Shown here one piece after another: positions 18,063 to 25,710 of a stretch of DNA of 42,066 nucleotides. Origin of the DNA: an uncultured Fusobacteriaceae bacterium (GTDB lineage: Bacteria > Fusobacteriota > Fusobacteriia > Fusobacteriales > Fusobacteriaceae); assembly GCA_947072665.1 (NCBI GenBank), contig CAMTIW010000006.1:1-42066 (forward strand), given 5' to 3'. The first letter of the stretch is position 1. The number at the start of each line of letters is the position of its first letter. A program made the position numbers and the translations under genes. Under the pieces are notes generated by a model, which was not told the DNA's origin, did no database searches, and saw nothing but the letters and a program-made list of their open reading frames with translations.

Positions 18063-18091
18063 AAAATACTTTTATTTCCCCTTAAAGTCAA
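18063..18091 (-). promoter_or_regulatory. Promoter of the rok-gal operon
   Basis: On the minus strand TTGACT (18086-18091) and TATTTT (18063-18068) are separated by 17 bases, 38 bases above the GTG start. The palindromic operator begins seven bases upstream of the -35 box. Confidence 0.7.
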
Positions 18092-18098
18092 TTTTTAT

Positions 18099-18131
18099 TT
18101 ATACTTATTAAACAAAGTTTAATAAGTATAA
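18099..18131. promoter_or_regulatory. Palindromic operator between rok-gal and mgl
   Basis: A perfect inverted repeat: two 15-base arms (outer end TTATACTTA, inner end TTAAAC) around the centre AAA. The core TTAAAC-AAA-GTTTAA has the size and symmetry of ROK-family operators. It is the most obvious binding site for the adjacent ROK regulator; binding itself is inferred. Confidence 0.75.
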
Positions 18132-18233
18132 CAAGGATTTTTATTAATTTTTTAATATAAATCAATAGATATATTCATTATAGCAATAATAATAAAAAAA
18201 ATCATTCTTTATTATAAATTTCAATAAATTTTA

Positions 18234-18258
18234 TAACTAAAAAGTGTCTTTTTAGTTA
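18234..18258. repeat. Second inverted repeat upstream of mglB
   Basis: Perfect 11-base arms (TAACTAAAAAG/CTTTTTAGTTA) around TGT, 28 bases above the mglB -35 box. It shares the small 3-base centre of the larger palindrome but not its sequence. It could be a second regulator site or a weak terminator; undecided. The remaining part of the 361-base gap holds only AT-rich sequence. Confidence 0.5.
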
Positions 18259-18286
18259 ATTATATTCTTTTTTTGGCTTTAAACAG

Positions 18287-18316
18287 TTGACATAGTACAT
18301 ACTTTTAAATTATAAT
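18287..18316 (+). promoter_or_regulatory. Promoter of the mgl operon
   Basis: TTGACA (18287-18292) and TATAAT (18311-18316) with an 18-base spacer. A 10-base palindrome ATGATATCAT (18315-18324) overlaps the end of the -10 box and the expected start point. Confidence 0.82.
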
Positions 18317-18386
18317 GATATCATAATTATTATTTAATATCATTAGCTATTTGAAGTTATATCAAATTTATTTAGGGGGAATTTTT

Positions 18387-19418
18387 ATGAAAAAATTAAC
18401 ACTTTTTGCTCTTTTTACTACACTTTTACTCTCTGGTTGTGGAGAAAAGAAAACTGAAGAAAAAGTAAATGAAGCAGCTTCTCAAACTCCAAATATTACT
18501 AAATTAGGATTCACTATCTACAAATATGATGATAATTTTATGGCAACAGTTAGACAAGCTATTGAAAAAAATGCAGTAACTCATGATAATATTGAACTTT
18601 TAATGAATGACTCACAAAATGACCAATCTAAACAAAATGACCAAGTTGATGTTATGCTTTCTAAGGGTGTACAAGGACTAGCGATTAATTTAGTAGATCC
18701 AGCATCTGCTTCTACTATTATATCCAAAGCTAAATCAGAAAATATTCCAATTGTTTTCTTTAATAAAGAACCATCTAAAGCAGATTTAAACTCTTACGAG
18801 AAAGCTTATTACGTAGGAACAGATTCCAAAGAATCTGGAATTATTCAAGGAGAATTAATTCAAAAGCACTGGAATTTAAATCCTGAATGGGACTTGAATA
18901 AAGATGGTATTGTACAATATGTTTTACTTAAAGGGGAACCTGGACATCCAGATGCAGAAGACAGAACAGTCTACGTAATAAAAACTTTAAATGAAAAAGG
19001 GATTCCAACAGAAGAATTGCATTTGGATACAGCTATGTGGGATACAGCGCAAGCTAAAGATAAAACTGAAGCTTGGGTATCAGGACCAAATGGAAATAAA
19101 ATTGAGATGGTTATTAGTAATAATGATTCCATGGCAATGGGTGCTTATGAAGCTCTTAAAGCCAATGGAAAACCTAATATTCCTATATTTGGAATAGATG
19201 CTCTTGCAGAAGCTCTTAGTATGGTTGAAAAAAATGAAATGGCAGGAACAGTTCTTAATGATGGAGATAATCAAGCTAAAGCTACTCTTGATTTAATTGT
19301 AAATCTTACCAATAATAAACCAGCTACAGAGGGAACTCAATGGAAAATGGTAGAAAAAGTGGTAAGAGTTCCATATGTTGCAATTGACAAAGATAACTTA
19401 AAAGATTTTAAAAAATAA
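18387..19418 (+). CDS. mglB: Galactose/glucose ABC transporter substrate-binding lipoprotein
   Basis: Periplasmic-binding-protein type 1 family, 343 residues. The start is ATG 18387 after AGGGGGA: it gives a lipoprotein signal [18 protein letters not shown] with Cys18 as lipid anchor. An in-frame ATG at 18351 lacks both. Characteristic MglB stretches are [44 protein letters not shown] and [16 protein letters not shown], with GIDALAEAL near the C terminus. Presumed to bind galactose because the divergent operon is for galactose. A strong stem-loop follows the stop, typical for keeping the binding protein in excess over the permease. Confidence 0.94.
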   Translation: MKKLTLFALFTTLLLSGCGEKKTEEKVNEAASQTPNITKLGFTIYKYDDNFMATVRQAIEKNAVTHDNIELLMNDSQNDQSKQNDQVDVMLSKGVQGLAINLVDPASASTIISKAKSENIPIVFFNKEPSKADLNSYEKAYYVGTDSKESGIIQGELIQKHWNLNPEWDLNKDGIVQYVLLKGEPGHPDAEDRTVYVIKTLNEKGIPTEELHLDTAMWDTAQAKDKTEAWVSGPNGNKIEMVISNNDSMAMGAYEALKANGKPNIPIFGIDALAEALSMVEKNEMAGTVLNDGDNQAKATLDLIVNLTNNKPATEGTQWKMVEKVVRVPYVAIDKDNLKDFKK

Positions 19419-19429
19419 AATCATTATAC

Positions 19430-19461
19430 AAAAGGGGATGATAATCATGAAATCCCCTTTT
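19430..19461 (+). terminator. Stem-loop between mglB and mglA
   Basis: AAAAGGGGAT pairs with ATCCCCTTTT over 10 bases around a 12-base loop and ends in T4. It lies 12 bases after the mglB stop. Partial terminator or mRNA-stabilising element within the operon. Confidence 0.7.
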
Positions 19462-19508
19462 CTAATATTAGATAAATCTTTTTATCTTAAATTAAAAGGA
19501 GTTTTATT

Positions 19509-21014
19509 ATGAATATTAAAAATGAATTTCTTCTAGAAATGAACTCTATCTCTAAAGAGTTTCCTGGAGTAAAGGCTTTAGATAAAGTAAATTTAAAAAT
19601 AAGGCCTCATTCTATACATGCTCTTATGGGGGAGAATGGAGCTGGAAAATCTACTCTTATGAAATGTCTTTTTGGAATTTATGAGAAAGATGAGGGAGAT
19701 ATTATTTTTTTAGGAAATCATGTTAATTTTAAATCTTCAAAAGATGCTTTGGATAATGGTGTTTCCATGGTCCATCAGGAATTAAATTTAGTTACTCAAA
19801 GAAGTGTTATGGACAATATGTGGCTAGGTAGATATCCTAAGAAAAATTTTTTTATTGATCAAAATAAAATGTATGAAGATTGTAAAAAAATTTTTGAAGA
19901 ATTAGAAATAGATATAAATCCTAAAGAAAAAGTTGCTTCCCTTTCAATCTCTCAAATGCAAATGATTGAAATTGCAAAAGCTTTCTCGTATAATGCTAAA
20001 ATAATAGTTATGGACGAACCTACTTCTTCTCTTACCGAAAAAGAAGTAGGGCATCTTTTTAAAATTATAAACAAATTAAAAGATAAAGGCTGTGGAATAG
20101 TTTATATATCTCATAAAATGGAAGAGATTACTGCCTTATGTGATGAAATTACAATTTTGAGAGATGGTCAATGGGTTACCACTAAATCTTTGGAAGGAAT
20201 CACAACAGATCAAATTATATCTCTCATGGTAGGTAGAGAATTAACACAAAGATTTCCTATTAAAACTAATAAACCTGGGGAAATTATTTTAGAAATAAAT
20301 AATCTAACATCTAAAGCTCAACCATCTATACAGAATATAAATTTTCAATTAAAAAAAGGAGAAATACTTGGTGTTGCTGGTTTAGTCGGTTCTAAAAGAA
20401 CAGATGTGGTTGAAACTATTTTTGGTATCAGGGAAAAAAGTGAAGGAGCTATTTTTTTACATGAAAAGAAAATAAATATTAAAAATAGCTATGATGCAAT
20501 TCAACATGGATTTGCTTTGGTTACAGAAGAAAGAAGAGTTACAGGAATCTACTCTAATTTAGATATAACGTTTAATTCTCTTATAACTAATATGAATTCA
20601 TATATAAATAAATTTCATCTTCTAAATTCTAAATTCATGAATAAAGATACCAATTGGGTTATTGAATCTATGAATGTTAAAACTCCTAGTCACAAAACAT
20701 CTATTGGTAGTTTATCTGGTGGGAACCAACAAAAAGTTATTATTGGACGATGGTTATTAACCAAACCTGAAATTTTAATGCTAGATGAACCTACACGGGG
20801 AATTGATGTTGGAGCTAAATTTGAAATATATCAACTTATGTTAAATTTAGCCAATGAAAATAAAGGAATAATAATGATTTCTTCTGAAATGCCTGAACTT
20901 TTAGGGATAACAGACAGAATTCTTGTTATGAGTAATGGTAAAGTTGCAGGTATTGTTAATACAAGTGCTACAACTCAAGAGGAAATATTAAGACTTTCAG
21001 CTTTATATTTATAA
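19509..21014 (+). CDS. mglA: Galactose ABC transporter ATP-binding protein
   Basis: A 501-residue double ATPase of the carbohydrate uptake type 2 family. The N-terminal half has Walker [10 protein letters not shown] near 41-49, signature LSISQMQ and Walker [11 protein letters not shown]. The C-terminal half has a degenerate Walker A (GLVGSKRTD) but a normal LSGGNQQK signature and [13 protein letters not shown], as is usual in this family. Start ATG with AAAAGGAG. It lies 90 bases after mglB and 20 before mglC. Confidence 0.96.
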   Translation: MNIKNEFLLEMNSISKEFPGVKALDKVNLKIRPHSIHALMGENGAGKSTLMKCLFGIYEKDEGDIIFLGNHVNFKSSKDALDNGVSMVHQELNLVTQRSVMDNMWLGRYPKKNFFIDQNKMYEDCKKIFEELEIDINPKEKVASLSISQMQMIEIAKAFSYNAKIIVMDEPTSSLTEKEVGHLFKIINKLKDKGCGIVYISHKMEEITALCDEITILRDGQWVTTKSLEGITTDQIISLMVGRELTQRFPIKTNKPGEIILEINNLTSKAQPSIQNINFQLKKGEILGVAGLVGSKRTDVVETIFGIREKSEGAIFLHEKKINIKNSYDAIQHGFALVTEERRVTGIYSNLDITFNSLITNMNSYINKFHLLNSKFMNKDTNWVIESMNVKTPSHKTSIGSLSGGNQQKVIIGRWLLTKPEILMLDEPTRGIDVGAKFEIYQLMLNLANENKGIIMISSEMPELLGITDRILVMSNGKVAGIVNTSATTQEEILRLSALYL

Positions 21015-21034
21015 AATTTTTAGGAGGAAATTCC

Positions 21035-22042
21035 ATGGAACAAACTGGAAAAAAGATAAAAACATGGCTTAAAGAAGGAGGAATTTATTTAGTTTTAGCA
21101 CTTCTTTTATTTGTTATAATTATAAAAGAGCCTTCTTTTCTAAGTATTAGAAATTTTAGAAATATTCTCACACAATCTTCTGTAAGATTAATTATTGCTC
21201 TTGGTGTAGCAGGACTTATAGTTACACAGGGAACAGACCTTTCTGCCGGAAGACAAGTTGGTTTATCTGCAGTAATATCTGCTACTTTATTACAAAATAT
21301 CACTAATACAAATAAAGTTTTCAAAAGTTTAGGGAATATTCCTATTCCTCTAGTTATCTTATTTATTTGTCTCATAGGTGCTATTATTGGACTTATGAAT
21401 GGTTTTATTGTAGCACAACTCAATGTTACTCCCTTTATAGCAACACTTGGAACTATGATAGTAATTTATGGAATAAACTCTCTTTATTTTGATTATGTAG
21501 GAGCACAACCTATAGCTGGGTTCGATCCTAGATATTCTAATTTTGCTCAAGGTTCTTTTAATATTCTGGGATTTCAACTCCCATATCTAATTTTATATGC
21601 TCTTATTGCTGTTATTATTGTTTGGATTATTTGGAATAAAACAACATTTGGTAAAAATATCTTTGCTATTGGTGGAAATCCTGAAGCTGCAAAAGTTTCT
21701 GGAGTAAATGTCAAAAAAAATCTAATTGCAATTTATGCTATGTCTGGTATTTTTTATGCCTTTGCAGGACTTTTAGAAGCAGGTAGAGTTGGAAGTGCTA
21801 CAAATAACCTTGGAAATATGTATGAACTAGATGCAATTGCTGCTTGTGTTGTGGGAGGTGTCTCTTTTAGTGGTGGGGTAGGAAGTGTTCCTGGTGTAGT
21901 TACTGGTGTTATTATTTTTACAGTAATTAACTATGGTCTAACTTATATAGGAGTCAATCCTTATTGGCAATATATTATTAAAGGTATTATTATTATAATG
22001 GCAGTAGCTTTAGATACTATGAAATATACTAAAAAGAAATAA
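21035..22042 (+). CDS. mglC: Galactose ABC transporter permease
   Basis: Inner-membrane permease of 335 residues with eight or more hydrophobic segments, matching MglC/RbsC. Typical stretches are LIVTQGTDLSAGRQVGLSAV near 63-82, LNVTPFIATLGTM near 128-140 and the cytoplasmic coupling segment FGKNIFAIGGNPEAAKVSGV near 205-224. It forms the importer with MglA and MglB. Start ATG follows AGGAGG. Last gene of the operon, followed by a terminator. Confidence 0.96.
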   Translation: MEQTGKKIKTWLKEGGIYLVLALLLFVIIIKEPSFLSIRNFRNILTQSSVRLIIALGVAGLIVTQGTDLSAGRQVGLSAVISATLLQNITNTNKVFKSLGNIPIPLVILFICLIGAIIGLMNGFIVAQLNVTPFIATLGTMIVIYGINSLYFDYVGAQPIAGFDPRYSNFAQGSFNILGFQLPYLILYALIAVIIVWIIWNKTTFGKNIFAIGGNPEAAKVSGVNVKKNLIAIYAMSGIFYAFAGLLEAGRVGSATNNLGNMYELDAIAACVVGGVSFSGGVGSVPGVVTGVIIFTVINYGLTYIGVNPYWQYIIKGIIIIMAVALDTMKYTKKK

Positions 22043-22044
22043 AT

Positions 22045-22085
22045 AAAAATGAAAGAGAAATCAAATGATTTTTCTTTCATTTTTT
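22045..22085 (+). terminator. Terminator of the mgl operon
   Basis: An 18-base-pair AT-rich stem (22045-22062 with 22067-22085, one G-T pair) starts two bases after the mglC stop and ends in a T6 run. In the other direction it can serve the converging DUF2023 gene. Confidence 0.82.
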
Positions 22086-22092
22086 ATTTATT

Positions 22093-22434
22093 TTATTCAT
22101 TTTTCATTTTTAAATATCTTTTACATTGTTGTTCTGTATTATACCCCAAAAGTACACCTAATATAAAGTCTTCCTCTGGTGTATATTTTTTTAATGAACC
22201 TTTACTAAATTTTTTTAAAACCTCTATTGGCTCTTTGGTTCCAAAAAAAATATTCACATATTTTTCTTTTAATTCTTCCACTAAAAATTCATAATTACAT
22301 TTCTCTAATCTATCTTTAACAATTTCTATATTATCCGAGGTAGTTGTAAGGAGAGCAAGATTTCTAAGACCTTTATTCAATTCATAAATCATATGAAAAA
22401 ATACAGCTAATTCCTTCCCTTTTTGATTACTCAT
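22093..22434 (-). CDS. DUF2023 family protein
   Basis: A 113-residue soluble protein of unknown function, recognisable by FFHMIYELNKGLRNLALLTT near 12-31, KYVNIFFGTKEPIEVLKKF near 60-78 and YTPEEDFILGVLLGYNTEQQCKRYL near the end. It starts three bases after the flavodoxin stop codon, so both form one unit. In other bacteria the family is also seen next to flavodoxin, which suggests a shared role. No signal peptide or membrane span. Confidence 0.82.
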   Translation of the reverse strand: MSNQKGKELAVFFHMIYELNKGLRNLALLTTTSDNIEIVKDRLEKCNYEFLVEELKEKYVNIFFGTKEPIEVLKKFSKGSLKKYTPEEDFILGVLLGYNTEQQCKRYLKMKNE

Positions 22435-22437
22435 AAC

Positions 22438-22914
22438 TTATCTTATACTCTCAATCCATAATTTTATTCTACCATCAGTTAAATCACTTTGATTATTTTC
22501 ATCGATTACAAGACCTAAAAAATCTCCATCTAAAATTCCTCTTGAGTTTGAATAAGAATAACCATCTGTAGATGTTTGACCTATTAATGTTATCCCCTTA
22601 TCTTTTATTTCCTCATAAATAGTTCCAATTCCATCTACAAAACTATCTCCAAAAGATTCTTGATCTCCAACTCCTATAAGAGCAACTTTTTTTCCAGTTA
22701 AATTCTTTGTTTTTAATATATCTAAAGCTTCTTGCCAATTATCTTGTAAATCTCCCATTCCCCATGTAGATGTTGCAAATATAGCAATATCATATTCTTC
22801 AACTTTAGAGATATCTGCTACTTCCATAACATCAGCTTTTAAAAGAGTTCCTACTCTGTTTGCTATATCTTCTGTAACTCCTGTTGTACTTCCATAAAAA
22901 ATTCCTATTTTCAT
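22438..22914 (-). CDS. fldA: Flavodoxin
   Basis: A 158-residue FMN electron carrier that can replace ferredoxin. The phosphate-binding loop GSTTGVTEDIA is at residues 8-18, the first flavin-stacking loop is TSTWGMGDLQDNW near 48-60, and the second is GVGDQESFGDSF near 87-98. The extra loop (TSTDGYSYSNSRGILDG) identifies the long-chain type. Start ATG has an AAGGAG site and a consensus promoter. Possible partners among the neighbours include the ferredoxin-linked Nfn. Confidence 0.95.
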   Translation of the reverse strand: MKIGIFYGSTTGVTEDIANRVGTLLKADVMEVADISKVEEYDIAIFATSTWGMGDLQDNWQEALDILKTKNLTGKKVALIGVGDQESFGDSFVDGIGTIYEEIKDKGITLIGQTSTDGYSYSNSRGILDGDFLGLVIDENNQSDLTDGRIKLWIESIR

Positions 22915-22955
22915 AACTAGCTCCTTTTTAATTTTTTATTTGATTCATATAAAAA

Positions 22956-22984
22956 ATTATATTCTTTTTTTGTTTGTTTGTCAA
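22956..22984 (-). promoter_or_regulatory. Promoter of the flavodoxin operon
   Basis: On the minus strand a consensus TTGACA (22979-22984), 17 bases and a consensus TATAAT (22956-22961). The ATG lies about 40 bases below. Confidence 0.87.
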
Positions 22985-23034
22985 ATTATTTTATTGAGGT
23001 ATTTTTTTATTTGTTAATATTTTGAATTTTATAT

Positions 23035-23084
23035 AAAAAAGAATAGATTTTTAAGTAGAAGATATCTACTAAAACCTATTCTTT
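23035..23084 (-). terminator. Terminator after mnmG
   Basis: Imperfect hairpin on the minus strand: AAAGAATAG/CTATTCTTT outer stem, an internal loop, and inner AGTAGA/TCTACT stem, followed by T6. It starts ten bases after the mnmG stop. Confidence 0.75.
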
Positions 23085-23093
23085 ATATTTTTT

Positions 23094-24947
23094 TTATTTA
23101 TTTTTAAGTTGTCCTATAATCAAAGCAATATCATTACCAGTAACTCCACTTATTCTAGAAGCTTCACCAATAGAAAAAGGTTTTACTTCCAGTAAACCAC
23201 AACGAGCAATATTAGAAATTCCTCTAAGTTCAGAATAATTGATATCATTTGGTATTTTCATATCTTCTAATTTTTTAAATTTTTCTATCTGTTCTTTTTC
23301 TCTAGCAATAAAAACTTCATATTTTATAAGTGTTTCTATTTGATTTAAAACAAACTCTGGATATTCTTTTATCTCCATAACAATAGCTAAGTCACTATAG
23401 CATACATCTTTAAATTTTAATATTTCAGAAGCTTTAACTCCTTTGGTCAATCTTTGAACTTCACCAACTTTTTCTAAAATTAAATTGGCTTCATTCATAG
23501 GAATACTTGTTTCTTTTATTCTTTTTACCTCTAATTCTATGTTTTTAATTGCATCTTCCATTATAATTAATCTTTCCTTTGAAACTAATCCTATTTCTTT
23601 AGCTTTATCATAAAGTCTCATAAAAGCATTATCAAATCTTAAGGTTAATCTATATTCTGCTCTTGATGGTAGAACTCTATATGGTTCAGGTGTTCTTTTA
23701 TGTATTAAATCGTCTACCATTACTCCCATATATCCTTCACTTCTATCCACTACAATTGGTTCTTTCCCTTCTGTCTTTCTAGCTGCATTAACACCTGCTA
23801 AAAATCCTTGGGCTGCTGCTTCTTCATAGCCTGAAGTTCCATTTAATTGTCCTGCCATAAAAAGATTTTCTATTTTTTTAGATTCTAAACTTGGATAAAG
23901 TTGATATGCTGGAGCATAGTCATATTCTACTGCATAACCATATCTCATTATTTTAGCATTTTCAAGTCCACCTATAGTTTTTAACATAGCATCTTGAACA
24001 AAAGGAGGCATAGCTGTTGTAAGTCCATTTACATAAAGTTCATTTGACTCTTCCGATTCTAGTTCTAAAAATATTTGATGTCTAATTTTCTCTGGGAAAT
24101 TCAAAACTTTTCTATCTATTGATGGACAATGTCTAGGTCCATGAGTTTCTATTATTCCACTTACAATTGGAGAGAATTTTAATAGTTCTTGAGTTACATC
24201 TATTGTTTTTTGTGTTGTATGTGTAAGCCATGTAGGTACTATATTATTTTTTTTCTTTTCTGTAAAAATTGAGAAATAAGTAGGGTTTTCTTCTCCATAT
24301 AATTCCTCCATTACTGAGAAATCAACTGTTCTTCTATCTATTCTAGGAGGAGTTGCCGTTTGATATCTCTGTATATCTATTCCGTTTTCTCTTAAACTAT
24401 CAGAAAGTTTTTCAGCTGAATTTTCTCCCTGTCTTCCTGCAGAATATTCCACATCTCCTATAACAACTCTTCCCTTTAAAAATGTTCCTGTACAAAGTAC
24501 TACTGTCTCTCCTAAATATTCTATTCCTAAAGAAGATACTACTCCCATGCATTTTTTATCTTGAACTATCAAAGAATCTATACATTCTTGAATAATTTCT
24601 AAATTTTCTGTTTTTTCCACAACTTCTTTCATTTTTATTCTATATTTATATTTATCTGCCTGACCTCTTGTTATTCTAGCAGCTGGTCCTTTACTGGTAT
24701 TCAAATGTTTTAATTGAAGGTTATAGAGATCTGTATGATGACCCATTTGACCACCTAAAATATCTATCTCCACTACTAAATTACTTTTACCAGGACCACC
24801 TATTGAAGGATTACAAGACATCATTCCAATATTATCTAAGTACATTGTAAAAAGAACTGTTTTTTTTCCAAGTCTTGCAGCAGCAAGGGCAGCTTCAACG
24901 CCTGCGTGTCCACCTCCAACTACTATCACTTCATATTTATTATTCAT
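23094..24947 (-). CDS. mnmG: tRNA uridine-5-carboxymethylaminomethyl modification enzyme MnmG
   Basis: FAD protein that, with MnmE, modifies the wobble uridine of several tRNAs. 617 residues, normal length. The FAD-binding motif GGGHAGVEAALAAARLGK is at residues 11-28, then CNPSIGGPGKSNLV near 45-58, GRQGENSAEKLS near 170, and the C-terminal MnmE-interacting region. The ATG at 24945-24947 has a TAGGAG site. The usual neighbour mnmE lies about 12.7 kb away beyond the pyrimidine genes. Confidence 0.97.
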   Translation of the reverse strand: MNNKYEVIVVGGGHAGVEAALAAARLGKKTVLFTMYLDNIGMMSCNPSIGGPGKSNLVVEIDILGGQMGHHTDLYNLQLKHLNTSKGPAARITRGQADKYKYRIKMKEVVEKTENLEIIQECIDSLIVQDKKCMGVVSSLGIEYLGETVVLCTGTFLKGRVVIGDVEYSAGRQGENSAEKLSDSLRENGIDIQRYQTATPPRIDRRTVDFSVMEELYGEENPTYFSIFTEKKKNNIVPTWLTHTTQKTIDVTQELLKFSPIVSGIIETHGPRHCPSIDRKVLNFPEKIRHQIFLELESEESNELYVNGLTTAMPPFVQDAMLKTIGGLENAKIMRYGYAVEYDYAPAYQLYPSLESKKIENLFMAGQLNGTSGYEEAAAQGFLAGVNAARKTEGKEPIVVDRSEGYMGVMVDDLIHKRTPEPYRVLPSRAEYRLTLRFDNAFMRLYDKAKEIGLVSKERLIIMEDAIKNIELEVKRIKETSIPMNEANLILEKVGEVQRLTKGVKASEILKFKDVCYSDLAIVMEIKEYPEFVLNQIETLIKYEVFIAREKEQIEKFKKLEDMKIPNDINYSELRGISNIARCGLLEVKPFSIGEASRISGVTGNDIALIIGQLKNK

Positions 24948-25062
24948 TTTTTTATTTCTCCTATATGATTTAAATTATTTTTTTTCTATTCTTATATTTT
25001 AACATATTTTTAAGAAAAATTTAATATTAATATATAGACTTACTTCTTATCCCAATTAATAA

Positions 25063-25108
25063 AAAAACTAATTTATAAAGTAATATTCTACTCCATAAAT
25101 TAGTTTTT
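25063..25108. terminator. Intrinsic terminator downstream of the mntA/hepT stub
   Basis: A perfect 14-base-pair stem (AAAAACTAATTTAT with its complement, 25063-25076 and 25095-25108) and an 18-base loop. Flanking A and T runs allow function in both directions; it ends the minus-strand mntA transcript just beyond the HepT stub. Confidence 0.78.
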
Positions 25109-25138
25109 AATTTCTTAATTTTTTTAGTTAATATTATT

Positions 25139-25219
25139 CTATTCAGATTCAATTCTTTCTATTTTCTCATAAATATCCAAAATATAATCAATCTCTCTTC
25201 TTTCAACTTTATTAAGCAT
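25139..25219 (-). pseudogene. Truncated HepT-like (HEPN) toxin remnant
   Basis: A 26-codon frame starts at ATG 25217-25219, overlapping the end of the nucleotidyltransferase gene as hepT does in many MntA/HepT pairs. The peptide MLNKVERREIDYILDIYEK resembles the first helix of HepT-type HEPN proteins, which are normally over 100 residues. A TAG at 25139 and a terminator follow at once, and no continuation is visible in any frame. The HepT assignment rests on position and this short match. Confidence 0.5.
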
Positions 25220-25535
25220 AGATAACACTTCCTAATATCTCATTCTTTACTTTCTCTTTATATCTAGCAACTAAGGGATTTTTATATTTATAATCAAACT
25301 GTCCTGAAGTTACTAAATCTATTTTTTTTTCAAAAGTAGATTCTAAATGAGATTTCACGTTATAGAAATTAGTTAATATCTCATCATTATCAATTAATTC
25401 TACAAATATATCTATATCACTTTTCTCTGTTTGCTCCCCTTTAGAATAAGAACCAAACAATCCTATTTTACTTATACCAAAATGCTTCTTATCAATAGCA
25501 GATAATTTATTTAATATTAAATTTTTATCAATCAT
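25212..25535 (-). CDS. MntA-type minimal nucleotidyltransferase
   Basis: A 107-residue nucleotidyltransferase-fold protein. The catalytic motif GLFGSYSKGEQTEKSDIDIF near 26-45 has the G-S-x(9)-D-x-D pattern of the polymerase-beta superfamily. Such proteins form type VII toxin-antitoxin pairs, where MntA AMPylates and silences the HEPN RNase HepT. Here the partner survives only as a stub, so the gene may be a leftover antitoxin. ATG at 25533-25535 has a TAGGAG site. The 175 bases upstream show TATAAT-like words near 25670 but no gene I can support. Confidence 0.85.
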   Translation of the reverse strand: MIDKNLILNKLSAIDKKHFGISKIGLFGSYSKGEQTEKSDIDIFVELIDNDEILTNFYNVKSHLESTFEKKIDLVTSGQFDYKYKNPLVARYKEKVKNEILGSVIYA

Positions 25536-25710
25536 AATATTTTTCTCCTATGATTTTTTCATATTCTTTCTATTTAAATTCAACTTTCTAAAATACACTT
25601 GCTTAAATCCAACAAATAATTTACAATAGTCATATGAATATCTCTTACGTACTGTTAGTTTATTTACCTTATTATAACATTATAGAAGCAAGATATCCAT
25701 TTCTTATTCT

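Noticed and set aside
25550-25690. Short open frames upstream of mntA (for example one starting MTIVNYLLDLSK on the minus strand)
   Set aside because: About 17-40 codons, no Shine-Dalgarno and no recognisable family; AT-rich sequence gives such frames by chance.
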